From: Takakia lepidozioides
Taxonomy: Eukaryota > Streptophyta > Takakiopsida > Takakiales > Takakiaceae
NCBI GenBank assembly: GCA_030704615.1
Contig: CM060733.1
Location: 61,502,001-61,566,000 of the forward strand
DNA length: 64,000 nt
Reading direction: 5' to 3'
Shown: piece after piece, positions 48,002 through 59,521 of the stretch
Layout of the letters: every line of letters begins with the position of its first letter
Numbering within the stretch: the first letter of the stretch is position 1
The notes under the pieces: generated by a model
The model's database searches: none
Told to the model about the DNA's origin: nothing
Seen by the model: only the letters and a program-made list of their open reading frames with translations
Made by a program: the position numbers and the translations under genes

Positions 48002-48507
48002 TGGGAACCCTGGCCTTTTTTGTCCTTAGAGGATTCAACCATGTTGAAGTCACCGACGAGAATCCAGTTGTGGATAGTTGACTCGTTTGCCATAAGAGTA
48101 TTGATTTTGTCCCAAAGTTTTGTTCTGTCCTGGATGTTGTTTGGGGCATAGACGTTGATAAATCCTGTAGGCTCCGAGTCATTGGGAAACAAGAGAGAGC
48201 AGAATTGCACTCTCCCTATGTCCCAGACTTCATCTTTGAGAAGGAAGGGCTTGAGAGAGGGAGAAAGAAGGATGGTTGTACCCCCTTTGGTGCCATCATG
48301 GGAAGGCTTCCAGAGGGCCGAGGATTTGGGCCAGAGTTGTTCAGAGAGACTATGAATTTTTCTATAGCAGAGCTTATGTTCCTGCAGGAAAACAACAGCT
48401 TGCGTCGGAATATGAGGGGCGAGCCAGGCAGCCAACTTTGTTTTTTTGAGTGCCATACTGTCTGACCCCAAGCCCCTAATATTCCAGGAGGAAATATTAA
48501 CTTGCAT
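48002..48507 (-). pseudogene. LINE ORF2 endonuclease (APE-type), cut by CACTA
   Basis: From ATG 48507 the frame encodes ISSWNIRGLGSDSMALKK (the SWNIRGL start of plant L1 endonucleases), VVFLQEHKLCYRKI (catalytic Glu), a KGGTTILLSP block, FINVYAPNN and WILVGDFNMVESSKDKK (GDFN catalytic motif). It ends at the CACTA terminus after GQGS. This enzyme nicks target DNA for target-primed reverse transcription. The remaining ORF2 (RT) should lie beyond the other end of the CACTA element but was not found on this strand. Confidence 0.85.
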
Positions 48508-48529
48508 CTCGACTCAAGATGAGAGGGTT

Positions 48530-50573
48530 GCTCTCAAATGACGGCATGGAGTGAAAGAAGCGGAACATGGTACGCTTATCGGAAGGGAGCCAGGATGGGG
48601 ACCAGTGGTGAGGGTGCCGAGCGCGCTGATTTTTTGATCTCAATAAAAAGTGCAAGGGTGTTCTGCAGATGAAGGTTTGGGGCTCCATTGGTGTGGATAG
48701 GCTTAAATCTATGGCAAGACATCAATCTGCATCGAATAGATTTGGGTCTGGCCAGCTGCATGAAGAAGTCAGACAACAGTACTAGTTTGAGTGGTATAGG
48801 GGTTTCTAGAGGGAGAGGGCCAGGGCCCAGGTAGATGGAGAATTCCTCCTCCGAGGGTGAAAGGGCTATGGAAGGGAGAAACCTGGTTGAAGGGATAGGC
48901 AAGAGATCCGGTTGGAAGCATAGAATTCTACACCTCTTAGGATTGTTAGCATTGACATAGTAGATTAGAAATGGAATAGATGGCTGGGGGAGGGCACTTA
49001 CATGGAAGGGAGGTGTATGCATAGGTGCTGGGGTCGGCGAGGGGAGCGGCATACGGAGGGACAGGAGGTGGTGAGGCTTGGCAGCCATATTGGGTGTGTA
49101 GTTGGACAGCTATAAAGTCCGAGGAGCTGGATGTCGAGATGTACCCCACTGGGTTGTATGTGTGCTTGACTGAATCGTAAAAATGGGTGACAGTGTCTGC
49201 AATGCGCTTCCTTTCGATTTCGTCGTTGATATCATAGTTCTCTGCGTCCAGAAAAGCGTTGAGGATTGTAAAAGCGTTCTTGAGTGTGTCCTTAATTCTG
49301 GTGATGGCTTTATTGACAACACTTGCATTATCAAAGTGCGCCAGCTCCGCCCATACACCTGGTAAGGAGAACTTGTTGCCAAGGAGGACTGCCTTGTCCA
49401 ACAAAGCCAGAATATGAGTTGATGGAGACAGATCCGAGCAGAGACCTGGAAAGGCCTCAGAGTAGGCTCCCCAGGTTATAGTCTCTTGTGATTCAAGAGA
49501 GTAGAAGGGGAGATGAGACCGGAAGTAGCTCTGAATCTTTTTGAAGAGTGTTGGAATTGGGCTACTTTCCCTGGGAGAAGTGGCCATGAAGGATTGAACA
49601 TCATGAACTGTGATCCAGAGTGAATTGTTCAATAAAATTTCTGAGGTCAGGGATTACTCAGCATGTTTTTATTGTGGGCTCTCTGGACATATCAAAGCAA
49701 ACTGTTTGCTGATCCAGAGTGAACTGTTTGCTTTGATATGTCCAGAGAGCCCACAATAAAAACATGCTGAGTAATCCCTGACCTCAGAAATTTTGACAGA
49801 GAAATAGTTGTCTTGAGCATCAATTGGAAGCCTTATGAATTATGGAAGAATTGAATCCTTGGGCATCATAACAACAATCTTGGGAAAACCTGTCTTATGT
49901 GCTCTTGAAATAATAGTTCCCCCCCTCCATGCTGGGTCCTCTCTTAATTTGTCAATGCATAAATTGGGGTCAAATACTCCCAAGCAACCCAGATAAGCTC
50001 CAAAGAAGTTTCCTATGTCGGGCAAATTGTATAGGTACTGATCAGGGATGTAAGGGAGCGTAATGATCCTAGGACTCCAGACCTTCCCATTTCTATTGCC
50101 CATGGATGGGGACCATGGAAAAATATTAACGTTGAGGCCATGCAGGTGCGGGTTGAAAGCCAGCGCCCGATCGGCTGCCTCTTTAGACTCCGGCACAAGA
50201 TCGAGTAGAAGCCTCTTCCTTTTGAGTGACAGAAGTGCTGCTACAGGTCCCCTGTGCCTCCAAGATGCCTTATAACCCACTCTCTAGCTAAGTCCTTGTT
50301 GATCTTCTTCCCAAGGAAGTGAAGAAGGACTCCCCTGGTTTCAAAAGTTGAAACTCTGCTGTACAGCTGATCCAGTAGCCCGACATCAACTAGAGGGTGA
50401 ACCTCTCTCTCCATTGCTAGCTGCAAGGTAGACGCATCATCCATCGCCTCTTCCAAGTGCTCAGTGTCTTGGCTCGGCGGAGAATAGTCTTGCGTAGCAG
50501 GATCTAGCACTGCAGCCACTTGAGTGGGGGGCAATTGGGAACTTGGTAAAGCAGAAACAGGTCTGAAGGCAGA
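48530..50573 (-). pseudogene. LINE ORF1, 3' part, with foldback insertion
   Basis: Minus-strand reading continues the ORF1 split at 50,573: AFRPVSALPSSQLPPTQVAA, ALLSLKRKRLLLDLVPES and FGAYLGCLGVFDPNLCIDK, the DUF4283-like region of plant L1 ORF1 (50280-49840). It then reaches a CCHC zinc knuckle CFYCGLSGHIKANC (about 49,770-49,728). The frame is broken there by a foldback (49,634-49,794) and resumes with SLWITVHDVQSFMATSP, VWAELAHFDNASVVNKAI and a Pro-rich tail to about 48,950; a further frame runs to 48,530. ORF1 proteins bind LINE RNA. The ORF1-ORF2 gap is short, as usual in plant LINEs. Confidence 0.75.
49634..49794. repeat. Perfect 69-bp inverted repeat (foldback) in LINE ORF1
   Basis: Arms 49634-49702 and 49726-49794 are exact reverse complements with a 23-nt spacer. 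The right arm carries the zinc-knuckle codons in the correct strand. The left arm is the extra copy. The short sequence GATCCAGAGTGAAYTGTT occurs both in the spacer and just left of the left arm, as expected if replication switched template and returned. Confidence 0.92.
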
Positions 50574-50938
50574 TGTCATGGTTTTAGTCATGGTTATCTA
50601 GAATTACCTACTTCTAGTTAACTATGACATTTTAGATATTTATATTTATATTTTGTGTGTTGGGACTTCATTTGGTCTCACATGCCAAGTGAGGTGTTGA
50701 GCCTCATTTGGGACATGGGGATAGGTTTTCCCCTTGTGAGGATGGAGGAGGCTCATTTTCTTGTAGTTGAGCCTCCATGAGTCTCTCTCACCTCCATAGC
50801 TCTAGGTATTGAGAGGGAGTGTGGTGAGGGCTTTGTAGGGTGGATTCCCTTAGCAAGGGTGCCCTTGGCTTGACTTAGTTTATGTGATTGAGTGGATTCA
50901 TGAGTGGATGGTTTCCATTATGTTCACTTCCATTATCA
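50574..50938 (+). repeat. 5' terminal repeat (segment B) of the Ty3/gypsy element
   Basis: 365 bp, starts TGTCATGGTTTTAGTC and ends CACTTCCATTATCA. It matches 61373-61735 closely. Downstream no sequence resembling a tRNA-Met primer-binding site (TGGTATCAGAGC) was seen. The 85-bp segment A found on both sides of the 3' copy is missing here. Confidence 0.88.
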
Positions 50939-53690
50939 CTACAAGAAGATGACCTTATGCTTGTGAGTGCGGAGTGTTAGGATTAGTTTTGCACTTGTGT
51001 TGGTGTATACCAAGGAGTGAGAGAGCTAGGAAAAGCTCAGGTATCTCACAAGGCTTGCAAGGTGTTGCAAGAGAGAGTGTGTTTGCATTACATCAAGGAG
51101 GTGGAGAGCTCAAGGAGAGAGCTCTTGAGTTACAAGACTTTGCAAGTATTGCAGGGAGAAAGTATTGTGTGTGTGGAAGCAAAGGTTTGAAAGTTTGAGA
51201 AGAAGGAGCGCCATCTCTTGTATCTCAAGTGTTGCGACAACCATTTGCCAAGGAAGTGGTTTCTATGGTGAAAAAAATGCATTGAGGGTTTGTAGAAGCA
51301 TTATTGTGCACCAAGGGTTTTGAGAGCTTGGAAAAGAGCTCTTGCATCACAAGAGAAGCGTCTTGTATGTGGAGAAGATAGACACTAGGATTTCAAGAGC
51401 AAGCTCTAGTTGTTCATGGTGTGAAAGAGAAGCCAAAGGGCGGCACATGCTTGGGTTAGAAACACCATAGAAGGAGTACAACAAGGATAGCTTGAGGAGC
51501 ATTGAGTAGCTCAAGAGAAGCTAAGAAGTGGTTGTTTTATCCATGGTGAAATGAAGTCAAGTGGGGTTTCATTTGGTTGACAAACAAGCAAACTAAGGCG
51601 CTAGAAGGGAGTGCATTTGCTAGTCTATGAGTTCTTGGATTGCTCTTGGTGAAGCAAGTGGTTGACCAAGCAAGTGGCGCATGTGTGGAGCATGTTTTCC
51701 AAGTGCGGCTTCCAACTTCAAGCTTGAGGAGAGCTAGAAGGTGAACGGAACAAATCATTCTTTTGTGTATGAGGTGATGCTTATGTGGAGCATGTTTTCA
51801 GCCCGTCGAGGCTTCTATTGTCAAGCCTTGGAGAGCAAGAAGAAAGGAAAAGGGCTGGTTTCCACTTAGGTGAAGGAAAAGCACTTGTAGAGCATAAGTT
51901 TGAGTTGGGGTTTGAACCTTAAGCTTGAGGAGAGCACGACTCTTGAGCTAGTAAGTGAAGGGACTTGAATCTTCCTCTTTGCATGAGATGGAGATGTATT
52001 GATATTTGGAGAAGCAACACATAGAAGCCAAGAATGGAGCATGTGTGTGGATGGCCAAAGGAGAGCACATGAATGAGTGCAAGACTTGGTTGCTTGCTAA
52101 AGGAGGTAAAAAGCTTGATTCTTGAGCTCCAAAGAGAAGTGAAGCTTGTTGTGTGGCAAATGCATTGCTAGGTGAGATGGAATCAAGCTTGGTTGTGGCT
52201 TGAGGTGAAGAAGATTAAGGTAGTTTGCCTTGGTATCTCATAGAAGTCATGGATGCTTGAGGAGAGCAAGCATAAAGCTCAAGGAAGCCCAAACCCTAGC
52301 TTGGAATGCACAAACCTTAGCATGGGATGCGCAAACCCTAGCATGAGATGCACATGAAACCCTAGGTGCATGGGAACAGTCACCAAAGTGTGGGAACCGT
52401 CACCGTAGTCTGGGAACCGTCACTGTAGTCTGGGAACCGTCGCCCAAGGTGTGGGAACGGTCACTATAGGCTGGGAACATAGTGACATACAAAGACAATA
52501 TAGGGCTTTTGGAGGATTTTCAAGGGCCTTTTGGAGGCTTGTTTGGGGGATCTTTGGGGTTCTTTTGGGAGCTTTTGAAAGACACTCTAAGGAGTTTTTG
52601 TAAGGCACTTTGAAGAGCTCTTGAAGAGGTATTTGGATGACTATTTGGAGGCCTATTTGCGGTCCTTGAAGGCCAAGTTTTGGCAACTATTTGGAGCGTT
52701 GGAAGGCTATGTGGAGGACCATTTGGGGTCTTTGAAGGCCAAGTTTTCGCAAGTTTTTGGAGCCTTTGGAAGGCTATGTGGAGGACCATTTGGGGTCTTT
52801 GAAGGCCAATATTTGGCAAGTTTTTGGAACCTTTGGAAGGCTGTTTGGAGGGCTGTTTGGGGTCCTTGGAGGCCGATATTTGACGAGCTTGAGGAGTCTT
52901 TGGCGACTTGTTGAAGGACTATTTGGGGTCCTTGAGTGCCGAGATTTGGCAGGCTCTTGGGGCCTTGGTGTACTGTTTGGAGTACCATTGTCCCAGCTTC
53001 GGGAGTCTTAGTGAGATTGTTTGAGAGACATCTTGAGGGATCTTAGAGAGTTATTTGAGAGATCCTTGAAAGGTCTTGTCTATTGCTTAAGCAAGAGAGT
53101 ATGGAGATAGGGTAGTGGGATGAGAGCATGCTGTGATAGGAATTGCTTAGTCTCTCTTCCTTGTAGTCTTCCATCCTCTCTGTAGGCCAAAACCTTTCCG
53201 TAGGTGGAGGCAAGAGTCAGTCCGGGTTTGGGCTGGGGTGTCTTGCAGGAGCGACACTGTGGAGTGTTTTTGGTATGGGGGAGTTACTGTTTTGATTTCA
53301 TTGTGCTTGGATCCCATCCACACATGCATGCTTGACTGTGCGTCATGTTAGTTTTGTGTGGGCGCTTGTTTTTATAGGAGGTTGGTCCGGATTCGATCAC
53401 CGGTCAATCCTAGAGCGTGCTGTCGATAGTGAGGCTGGGGTGATGACAAGTCAGACCATCATTGTTCTCTTATGGTGAGGCTGGGTTGATGACCAGCAGA
53501 CCATAAGAGTGCTTGCGGTGGATGCAGGTGCAGGTACAAGTCTACATTAGAAACCTATTATTCTTGCTTGAACTAGTAGCCGCAACAGGTTCTCTATCCG
53601 GTTACCTTGTAGAAAGTGGGGATTAGAGACAGGTTGACAACCGGTTGGGTTGTGAGTTTTCATCACGGAGGTGCCACTAGTTGCTGAGGG
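50939..53690 (+). other. Retrotransposon leader with tandem repeats
   Basis: About 2.7 kb without a recognisable gene. 51,000-52,250 is rich in GAGAGCTC/AAGCTTGAGGAGAGC motifs. 52,375-52,480 holds about five direct repeats of 20-24 bp built on TGGGAACCGTCACC. 52,640-52,915 holds about four 69-bp direct repeats containing ACCATTTGGGGTCTTTGAAG, open in one frame as a 23-codon repeat. 53,420-53,510 has a short direct duplication (GGTGAGGCTGGGGTGATGAC type). Such leaders usually contain packaging and dimerisation signals; that role is inference. Confidence 0.6.
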
Positions 53691-53699
53691 GAGTGCCGG

Positions 53700-55198
53700 T
53701 ATGAGCACCAGCGTACTAGTGGGTACACAAGACGAGGTGTGTGGTTTAGGCCACCTTCACCTTCAGTGTCTTCTGAGGAAGGTTCGGACTCAGAGTTAGA
53801 AGGATTCTCACCTAGGGTGCAAGCCATTTCCGTGCCATTGTTGTGGGATACAATGGAGGAAATGTATGGAGTTACTAAGGTCCACGTCGGTACTCTGGAG
53901 CTGTGGGCACCATCGAGCTTGCTGATTTCATACAGGAGTTTGATAGTTAGTGTGATTTGCAGCATATGCGCAATCCACAACTGTTTTACGCCTTTTATGG
54001 TGTGGAAGGGGTTTTTCAGCACCTTGAGGGGCCGCCTATGGATGACTATCATGAGTTTAGGCGGGGAAATGAGGTGGAGATTAAGGAGTGACGACAATAT
54101 TGGTCACCTAACTATGTCTCCATCACTAGAGGCACAAGGGCAATGGCGACACCAGCAGCAACACCAGCATCCTCAACTGCAAGCACTAGTAGTGGGACAA
54201 GTAAAGATGGAGTTGGGAAATCCACTCAAGCTCCTGCTGCAGCACCAGTACCCGTGCCTGCCTTTAACCCAGTTGTGGAGTTCTTTGAGGAGTTGAGGAG
54301 AAACTACCAAGGGATAAGGACGGAGAAATTGCGGAGCTTGCAAGAGTTCCAACACAAGCCTACTGAGAGTTTGAGGGAGGCTTACACGCGCATGAGGCGA
54401 TTGATAAATGTAACCCAAGGGGTTACGGAAGCTCAAGCAGTCCAATTTTGGTATGGGATATTGGACAAGGAGCTGAGGAGAAGGGTGCGGGATGCAACTC
54501 TCCTACAAGTGGACCAACCCACCTTAACAAACGTGTTTTTGCTGGCAGAGCGGATAGAGCTCAATATAGTGGAGAAATGAGTGGTCATGGTAGGGTTTGG
54601 TAAGGAAACACAACGAAGTGGGGCTCCTAGCCAACAACAACCACTACCCCAACGTGCTTAAGGCAACAAAGGGATTCAGGTGAAGCTCAGGGAAGGACAG
54701 ACAGGATCTCAATTGCAGTGGTCACTTCCTTCATTATCAGGCCAACAACAGTCGGGTGTGACATGTTGGGATTGTGGAGGACTTCATGTTAAGAGAGATT
54801 GCCCGGAGAGAGGCAAAGGGCTGGCACAGGCACAACCTACACAACTACAATGTGGGCATTGTGGCAAGTATGGGCATGAAGAGGCCCATTGTTATGACTT
54901 GCATCCTGAGCTACGGCCAGGCCAGTTCCAAGGGAACAATGGTGGCCGGGGACGAGGCAATGTAGTCCAGAGAGGTAGAGGAGGCAGAGGTCGCGGTGGA
55001 GGTCGTAACCAAAACCAAGGAGCACAAGGTCAAGGGCAAGGTCATGACCAAGGCATGGTGGATAGGCTTGCCCAACTAGAGCAACGTCTTGCTACCATGG
55101 CCACTACTCATGTTGCGCCAGCTCCAAGGCCTGAGGTTCAAGCCCCACTTGCACAACCTCCTATGCCTAGGGACCAGATTGGTATGGGTTTCATGTGA
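53700..55198 (+). pseudogene. Retrotransposon gag with two zinc knuckles
   Basis: The first part (53.74-54.09 kb) is in two frames with acidic sequence (SSEEGSDSELEGF) and ends with a TGA. The main part begins at 54,143: Ala/Pro-rich linker, then the capsid-like block LQEFQHKPTESLREAYTRMR, QAVQFWYGILDKELRRRVRD and LTNVFLLAERIELN, typical of Ty3/gypsy gag. After stops at 54,578 and 54,658 two CCHC knuckles follow, CWDCGGLHVKRDC and CGHCGKYGHEEAHC, and an Arg/Gly-rich RNA-binding tail (RGRGGRGRGGGRNQNQG). Gag packages the element RNA. Stops at 54,578, 54,658 and 55,196 interrupt an otherwise constant frame. Confidence 0.8.
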
Positions 55199-55219
55199 GG
55201 AGCCGCACTTGCAGGACCA

Positions 55220-56572
55220 TTGCATGTGGACTCGGCAGCTGCTGTCACTCGAGTAACAACGCGTGCTCCTGAGCCAAGAGGAGCAGATGTGGATTTTGAC
55301 CCACAAAGGGGGGAAACGAGTCAACAGACAAGGCTTCCACAGTCTTTCACATTGGCTGAGACAGTGCCAACTATGCCATCGATGGCACCCGCTCGCCCAA
55401 GTGTGCCAGCGGTAGAGCCACGAGTGCTATTGAGGAGAGTTGGTGTGGCTCGGGAAATGCCAGTGGGTGGTGCTACAAAGCAAGTTGCAGCTAGTACATT
55501 GTTGGGGGCGGCTACGGCGGTTTGCCAAGCTCCATTGTTTTCTGCAATGACAATTGCAATGCCGGGGATTCGGCCAGCAGCTGCTGTGTTCAGACTAGCA
55601 GCTAGACTCTGTGAGAGTGGTGATGCATCGGCACTATCTGCGGGGATAGCGGATAATGTGTAGTGCATGGGTGCCTTGGACTCAAGGGTGAACTAGACAG
55701 CCACAGCTGCATCATGGCAAGCGACAGCTGCAAGGTTGCAGAAGTTGCCAGCTAGACCAGCCATTGAGCGTAGTATGGTGACTCCTGGGGTAGTCCTGGT
55801 GGACAATCAGGATGGTGTGTTTCAGTTAGGTGGCCCAGCCGGGAGGAGGTATAGGCCACTACAGGTCTTGTTGGACTCGGAAGCACAGCCATTGATGTTG
55901 GGGAGAGCAGCAATTGCAGGCTTGGGCCTCATAGAGGCGGATTTGGAGCCTTGCCCTTTCCAAATTCAAACATCTTTGGGTGGTTCAGAGAAGGCGCGAG
56001 GCATTACACGCCATGAGCTCTTCATTCGATTGCAGCCGGATCATCCTACGGACGGCTCAGTCATGAGAGCTAAAGCCATTGTTACGAACGCGATGTCCTA
56101 TGATGTGCTTGTTGGTGGGGCTGTGTTGTACCCCATGGGCTTTACTTTGGTATTTTGGGTGGAAACAACATCCTACAGGCTGGAATGGCAGTGAGGAGAT
56201 GGCCGATGTGCACTGCTCCCAGTGCGGTTTATTGGGAATGTAGCGGTGGATCATAGGAACATGATGCCCACATTGGCTGCATTCTCAAGGGTGGTGGCTT
56301 GGGGTGGTGAGCTCTTGGAGGGAAATAGCCATGCAGATGATAGGCCACCACCTGATGAGGACAAGCAATTGGTATACAAGGCTGAGTTGCTTCCTCATGT
56401 TCCTGTGCATAGCTCATTGTGGAATACAGTTGGGGATTTGCAGCGAGTGACAAGCCAGTGTGTGCAGCAAACATGGCAGGAGGCATTTCCATCGGTAGGT
56501 GAGGGGAGTTCAGTTACATCACCTGGACCTCCTCAATTAGCTCCATTGGACACAGTGCCTATTATCTGGTAA
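55220..56572 (+). pseudogene. Protease-like region of the pol polyprotein
   Basis: The same frame continues through a variable Ala-rich linker, then YRPLQVLLDSEAQPLMLGRA and AIAGLGLIEADLEPCPFQI, ending NAMSYDVLVGGAVLYPMGF. The pattern of a Leu-leu-Asp-Ser box followed by an ILG-like motif is that of a retropepsin-type aspartic protease, with the usual DSGA box read here as DSEA. Stops lie at 55,661, 55,694, 56,192 and 56,570. Assignment rests on position and these two motifs. Confidence 0.6.
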
Positions 56573-56574
56573 CA

Positions 56575-57676
56575 ACCTGACTCAGGCATTTGTTTGCTAG
56601 ACCTGTTTGGAGGCATGAGCACTGGGCTTACATGCGTGTTGCAAGTAGGAATCAAAGTACGCAAGTACTTATATGTGGAGAAGGATAAGATTGCTCGGCG
56701 TGTTTCCATGCGCCATGTTGCCTTGCTCACATATCAATATCCTGAGTTGTTGCCTCTCTCAACAATTCAAGGGTACCAAAAGACATTGCCAGCAGACATT
56801 ACCATGCTGGGGGTGGAGGATTTGGATCGACATGATCCCATTGACTTAGTGATAGGAGGGTGGCCTTGCCAAGGACATTCACCTGCAGGTCATGGTAATG
56901 GTTTGCAAGATGCACGATCGCATCTGTTTTGGGAGATGCTGTGAATGTTGCGTGACTTGCAGGTGAGGCAAGTGCAACCTCCAGCTTACATCCTGGAGAA
57001 TGTTCCTCTCATGGGGGATTCTCGGGCCAGGGTTATGGTCAGTGTACATCAGATCCGGTCATGGATTGGCCCAGCTATATTGTTGGATACAGCTGTAGTG
57101 GGTTTACGAGCACATAGGCCTAGGTTGTGGTGGACCAATCTTGCACCACCAGAGTTGCTCAAGAGAGCCTATGATTCCATTCAACGGCCACCCAATCTCA
57201 CGGTTGAGGGCATTTTGGACCAAGGGAGGCAACCATAGAGGGTGCGACATGATGACCATCCACCTCTAGCAGTGGTAAATCGAGTGGGGCAGCCACGTGC
57301 AGCCTTGCCTACGTTCATGAGCTTTCCCTCGTCTCATGCTTTTTGAGACAATGGTCCCGGGTTGATTTGGGACAGTGTGTTACAGCAATTGGTGGAGCCC
57401 AATGCGGATGAGCGAGAGCGGGCAATGGGATTTGCCACGGGCACTACAGATGTGCCGGCTCTGTCAGAGGCATCACGACGCCAGGTGTTGGGTCAAGCAA
57501 TGGATCTCAATTGCTTGACATGGGTTATTGGCTTGTGTTTGGCTGAGCAACGGAGATTGCAAGCATTGGTGGCTACTTCCGCTCTCCCATTGGATATTGC
57601 ACCCTCTCTGCCAACCGGGACGGTGGAGGTAGTGAGTGGGGGCGAGCACAAGATCATGGGGTGCAAACACCCATGA
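56575..57676 (+). pseudogene. C5-cytosine DNA methyltransferase domain inside the retrotransposon
   Basis: In the pol frame between protease and RT lies a DNA cytosine-5 methyltransferase-like domain. Motif I (AdoMet binding) is LLDLFGGMSTGL at about 56,590. Motif II-like YLYVEKDKIARR has the acidic residue. DLVIGGWPCQGHSPAG (about 56,850) is motif IV with the catalytic Cys in PCQ. YILENVPLMG (about 56,985) is motif VI with ENV. HRPRLWWTN (about 57,115) is motif VIII. RERAMGFATGTTD and LGQAMDLNCLTWVIG (57,415-57,535) are the C-terminal motifs IX/X region. Motifs are in canonical order, unlike the rearranged order of plant DRM. Flanking similarity (FGGMSTGL, QGHSPA) is closer to DNMT3/DRM-like enzymes than to MET1. 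The predicted reaction is 5-methylation of cytosine. Stops at 56,942, 57,236, about 57,343 and 57,674 interrupt the frame without shifting it. Confidence 0.87.
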
Positions 57677-58948
57677 CAGATGTGGGATGAGATGCGCAAA
57701 GAGAGAGTCATTGGATCTCTCAAGCAACAGTATAAGGAGTGGGGAGAGCCATACACTAAGGATCAGTTGGAGGACAAGGTGACTAAGGTTTTTGAAGAGG
57801 TTGAGAATGTTTCTTGTTAAGAGGATGTTCTCAAGGTGGCTATGGCGGAGCAAGTGGAGGCTACGCCACAGTCAGAGTGGGCGGACAAGGCCCAAGAGGT
57901 TGCTATCTAGCAACCAAAGGATTCATCTCCTACCTCCAAGCCTGGTGTACCCAAGGTTGCAGTCACTGAGGACAATTGGGAACTAGATGTTGGACCTACA
58001 GTCACCGGAGGAGAGAGACGGAGGATCTAGCGACTTCTAAGGGCTTATAGAAATTGCTTTGCCTTCGGTTTGAAGAATTTGGGGAGTTTGAAGGGTCAGG
58101 AGATTCGTATTGATTTGGCAAATGACACGCCAATCTTTCGAAGGCCCTACCGGTATAGTGACATGGAGAGGTCATTGATCCAGTCACGGACTATGGAGTT
58201 GTTCGAAGCTGGATTGGTGGAGTTGTTAGGCGGGGAGTATGCCTCGGCAACGGTGATGCCAGCTAAGAAGGATATCTATGGCAATTGGACAGAAATAAGG
58301 ATGTGTGGGGACTATCGTCCTGTGAACCGCCAGACTAAGTCCAATAGATATGCCATGCCAACTCTAGAGGAGATCTTTGATGCCATTGGGCATGCAAAGG
58401 TGTTTAGCACATTGGACTTGCGATCTGGTTACCACCAGTTGCCGATCAAAGAGGCTGACAAGCAAAAGACGACATTCTGGGGGATTGACCAACATGGGAA
58501 GGGTTGTTTGTACCAATGGCGGTTCTTACCGTTTGGGTTGAAGAATGTTCTTGTAGAGTTTCAGAGGGTCATGGATAGGATTCTCGCGGGGCTAGACTTC
58601 GCCCGGTGCTACATTGATGACATCATCGTCTTTAGTGCTACGGTTGAGGAGCATGAGAGACACCTTCAGGTGGTGTTTGAGCGCTTGAGAACGCATGGGT
58701 TGAAACTGCACCCCGGAAAGTGCAAGTTCTTCCACAATCAGATTGAGTATCTGGGCCACATGATATACCCTAGCGGATTGGGTGTTCAACAGACAAAGGT
58801 GGAGGCCATTGCATGCATTCCACGCCCCATGGATGTGAGCAGAGTTCGTGCTTTCATGGGATTGACAAACTACTATCGACGGTTTGTCAAGGGATTTAGC
58901 AGCATTGCAAAGGCTCTTACCAAGTTGACCAAGGTGGGTCATGAGTAG
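57677..58948 (+). pseudogene. Reverse transcriptase domain (Ty3/gypsy)
   Basis: After a short linker with stops (57,818; 57,908; 58,028) the RT follows: IFRRPYRYSDMERSLIQ, SATVMPAKKD, RMCGDYRPVNRQTKSNRYAM, VFSTLDLRSGYHQLPIKEAD, FLPFGLKNV, the catalytic YIDDIIVFS, and HPGKCKFF ... VEAIACIPRPMDVSRVRAFM, LTNYYRRFVKGFS. These are RT motifs 1-7 in order with the catalytic aspartates kept. The frame from 58,029 to 58,945 is unbroken. It copies element RNA into DNA. Confidence 0.93.
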
Positions 58949-59521
58949 CAGTGGGAGGAGGAGCAGGAGCAAGCCTTTGAGGAACTCAAGACTCGATTGA
59001 ATTCTGCACCTATTCTGAGGTGGCCTTTCTACCTACATACGGATTGGAGTATGTTGGGGATTGGAGCAGTGCTCACACAGGTGGATAATGAGGGAAGAGA
59101 ATTTGTAGTGACATATGCTAGCTGCTCGAACAATGATGCCGAGGCGAAGTATAGTTCCTATGAAGGGGAGTGTCTGGCTGCAGTATGGGCAGTGACACAT
59201 TTTAGATGCTACCTCTATGGCAATCTCTTCACTCTTGTCATAGATCACCAACCATTGAAGTGGTTGATGGAGTCAGACAAGCTTACAGAGAAGCTTGCAC
59301 GGTGGGCACTTATGCTTCAAGAGTACGACTTCCAGGTGGTGCATCGAGCCGGAATAGTCAACCGGGATGCGGATGGATTGAGTCGCAATCCATGCACAAG
59401 TGAGCTTGATGATACATGAGCTCGTTGGCATGGTGAGACGGACGAGGAGATGGTGCTAGGATGGCACGCATCTGCTTTTTAATGCATTCTAGCAATCGGA
59501 GTTCAAGCTGGTCCATCTCAT
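58949..59521 (+). pseudogene. RNase H domain and linker
   Basis: Follows the RT after a TAG at 58,946: EQAFEELKTRLNSAPILRW, LHTDWSMLGIGAVLTQVD (first Asp), SYEGECLAAVWAVTHFRCYL (Glu), LVIDHQPLKWLM (Asp) and GIVNRDADGLSR (last Asp), the catalytic set of Ty3/gypsy RNase H. Stops at 59,417 and about 59,480 separate it from integrase. Confidence 0.88.

Noticed and set aside
37470-48507. LINE RT (37.5-38.9 kb) and endonuclease (48.0-48.5 kb) as halves of one LINE split by the CACTA element
   Set aside because: They are on opposite strands, so simple insertion cannot explain them as a single copy; they are treated as separate copies.
50936-50950. CACTACAAGAAG resembling a CACTA left tip
   Set aside because: It lies exactly at the end of the 5' terminal repeat of the Ty3/gypsy element and has no subterminal repeats behind it; the match is by chance.
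50939-50960. Primer-binding site directly after the 5' terminal repeat
   Set aside because: The sequence CTACAAGAAGATGACC does not resemble the usual tRNA-Met complement, and the permuted repeat structure makes the expected position uncertain.
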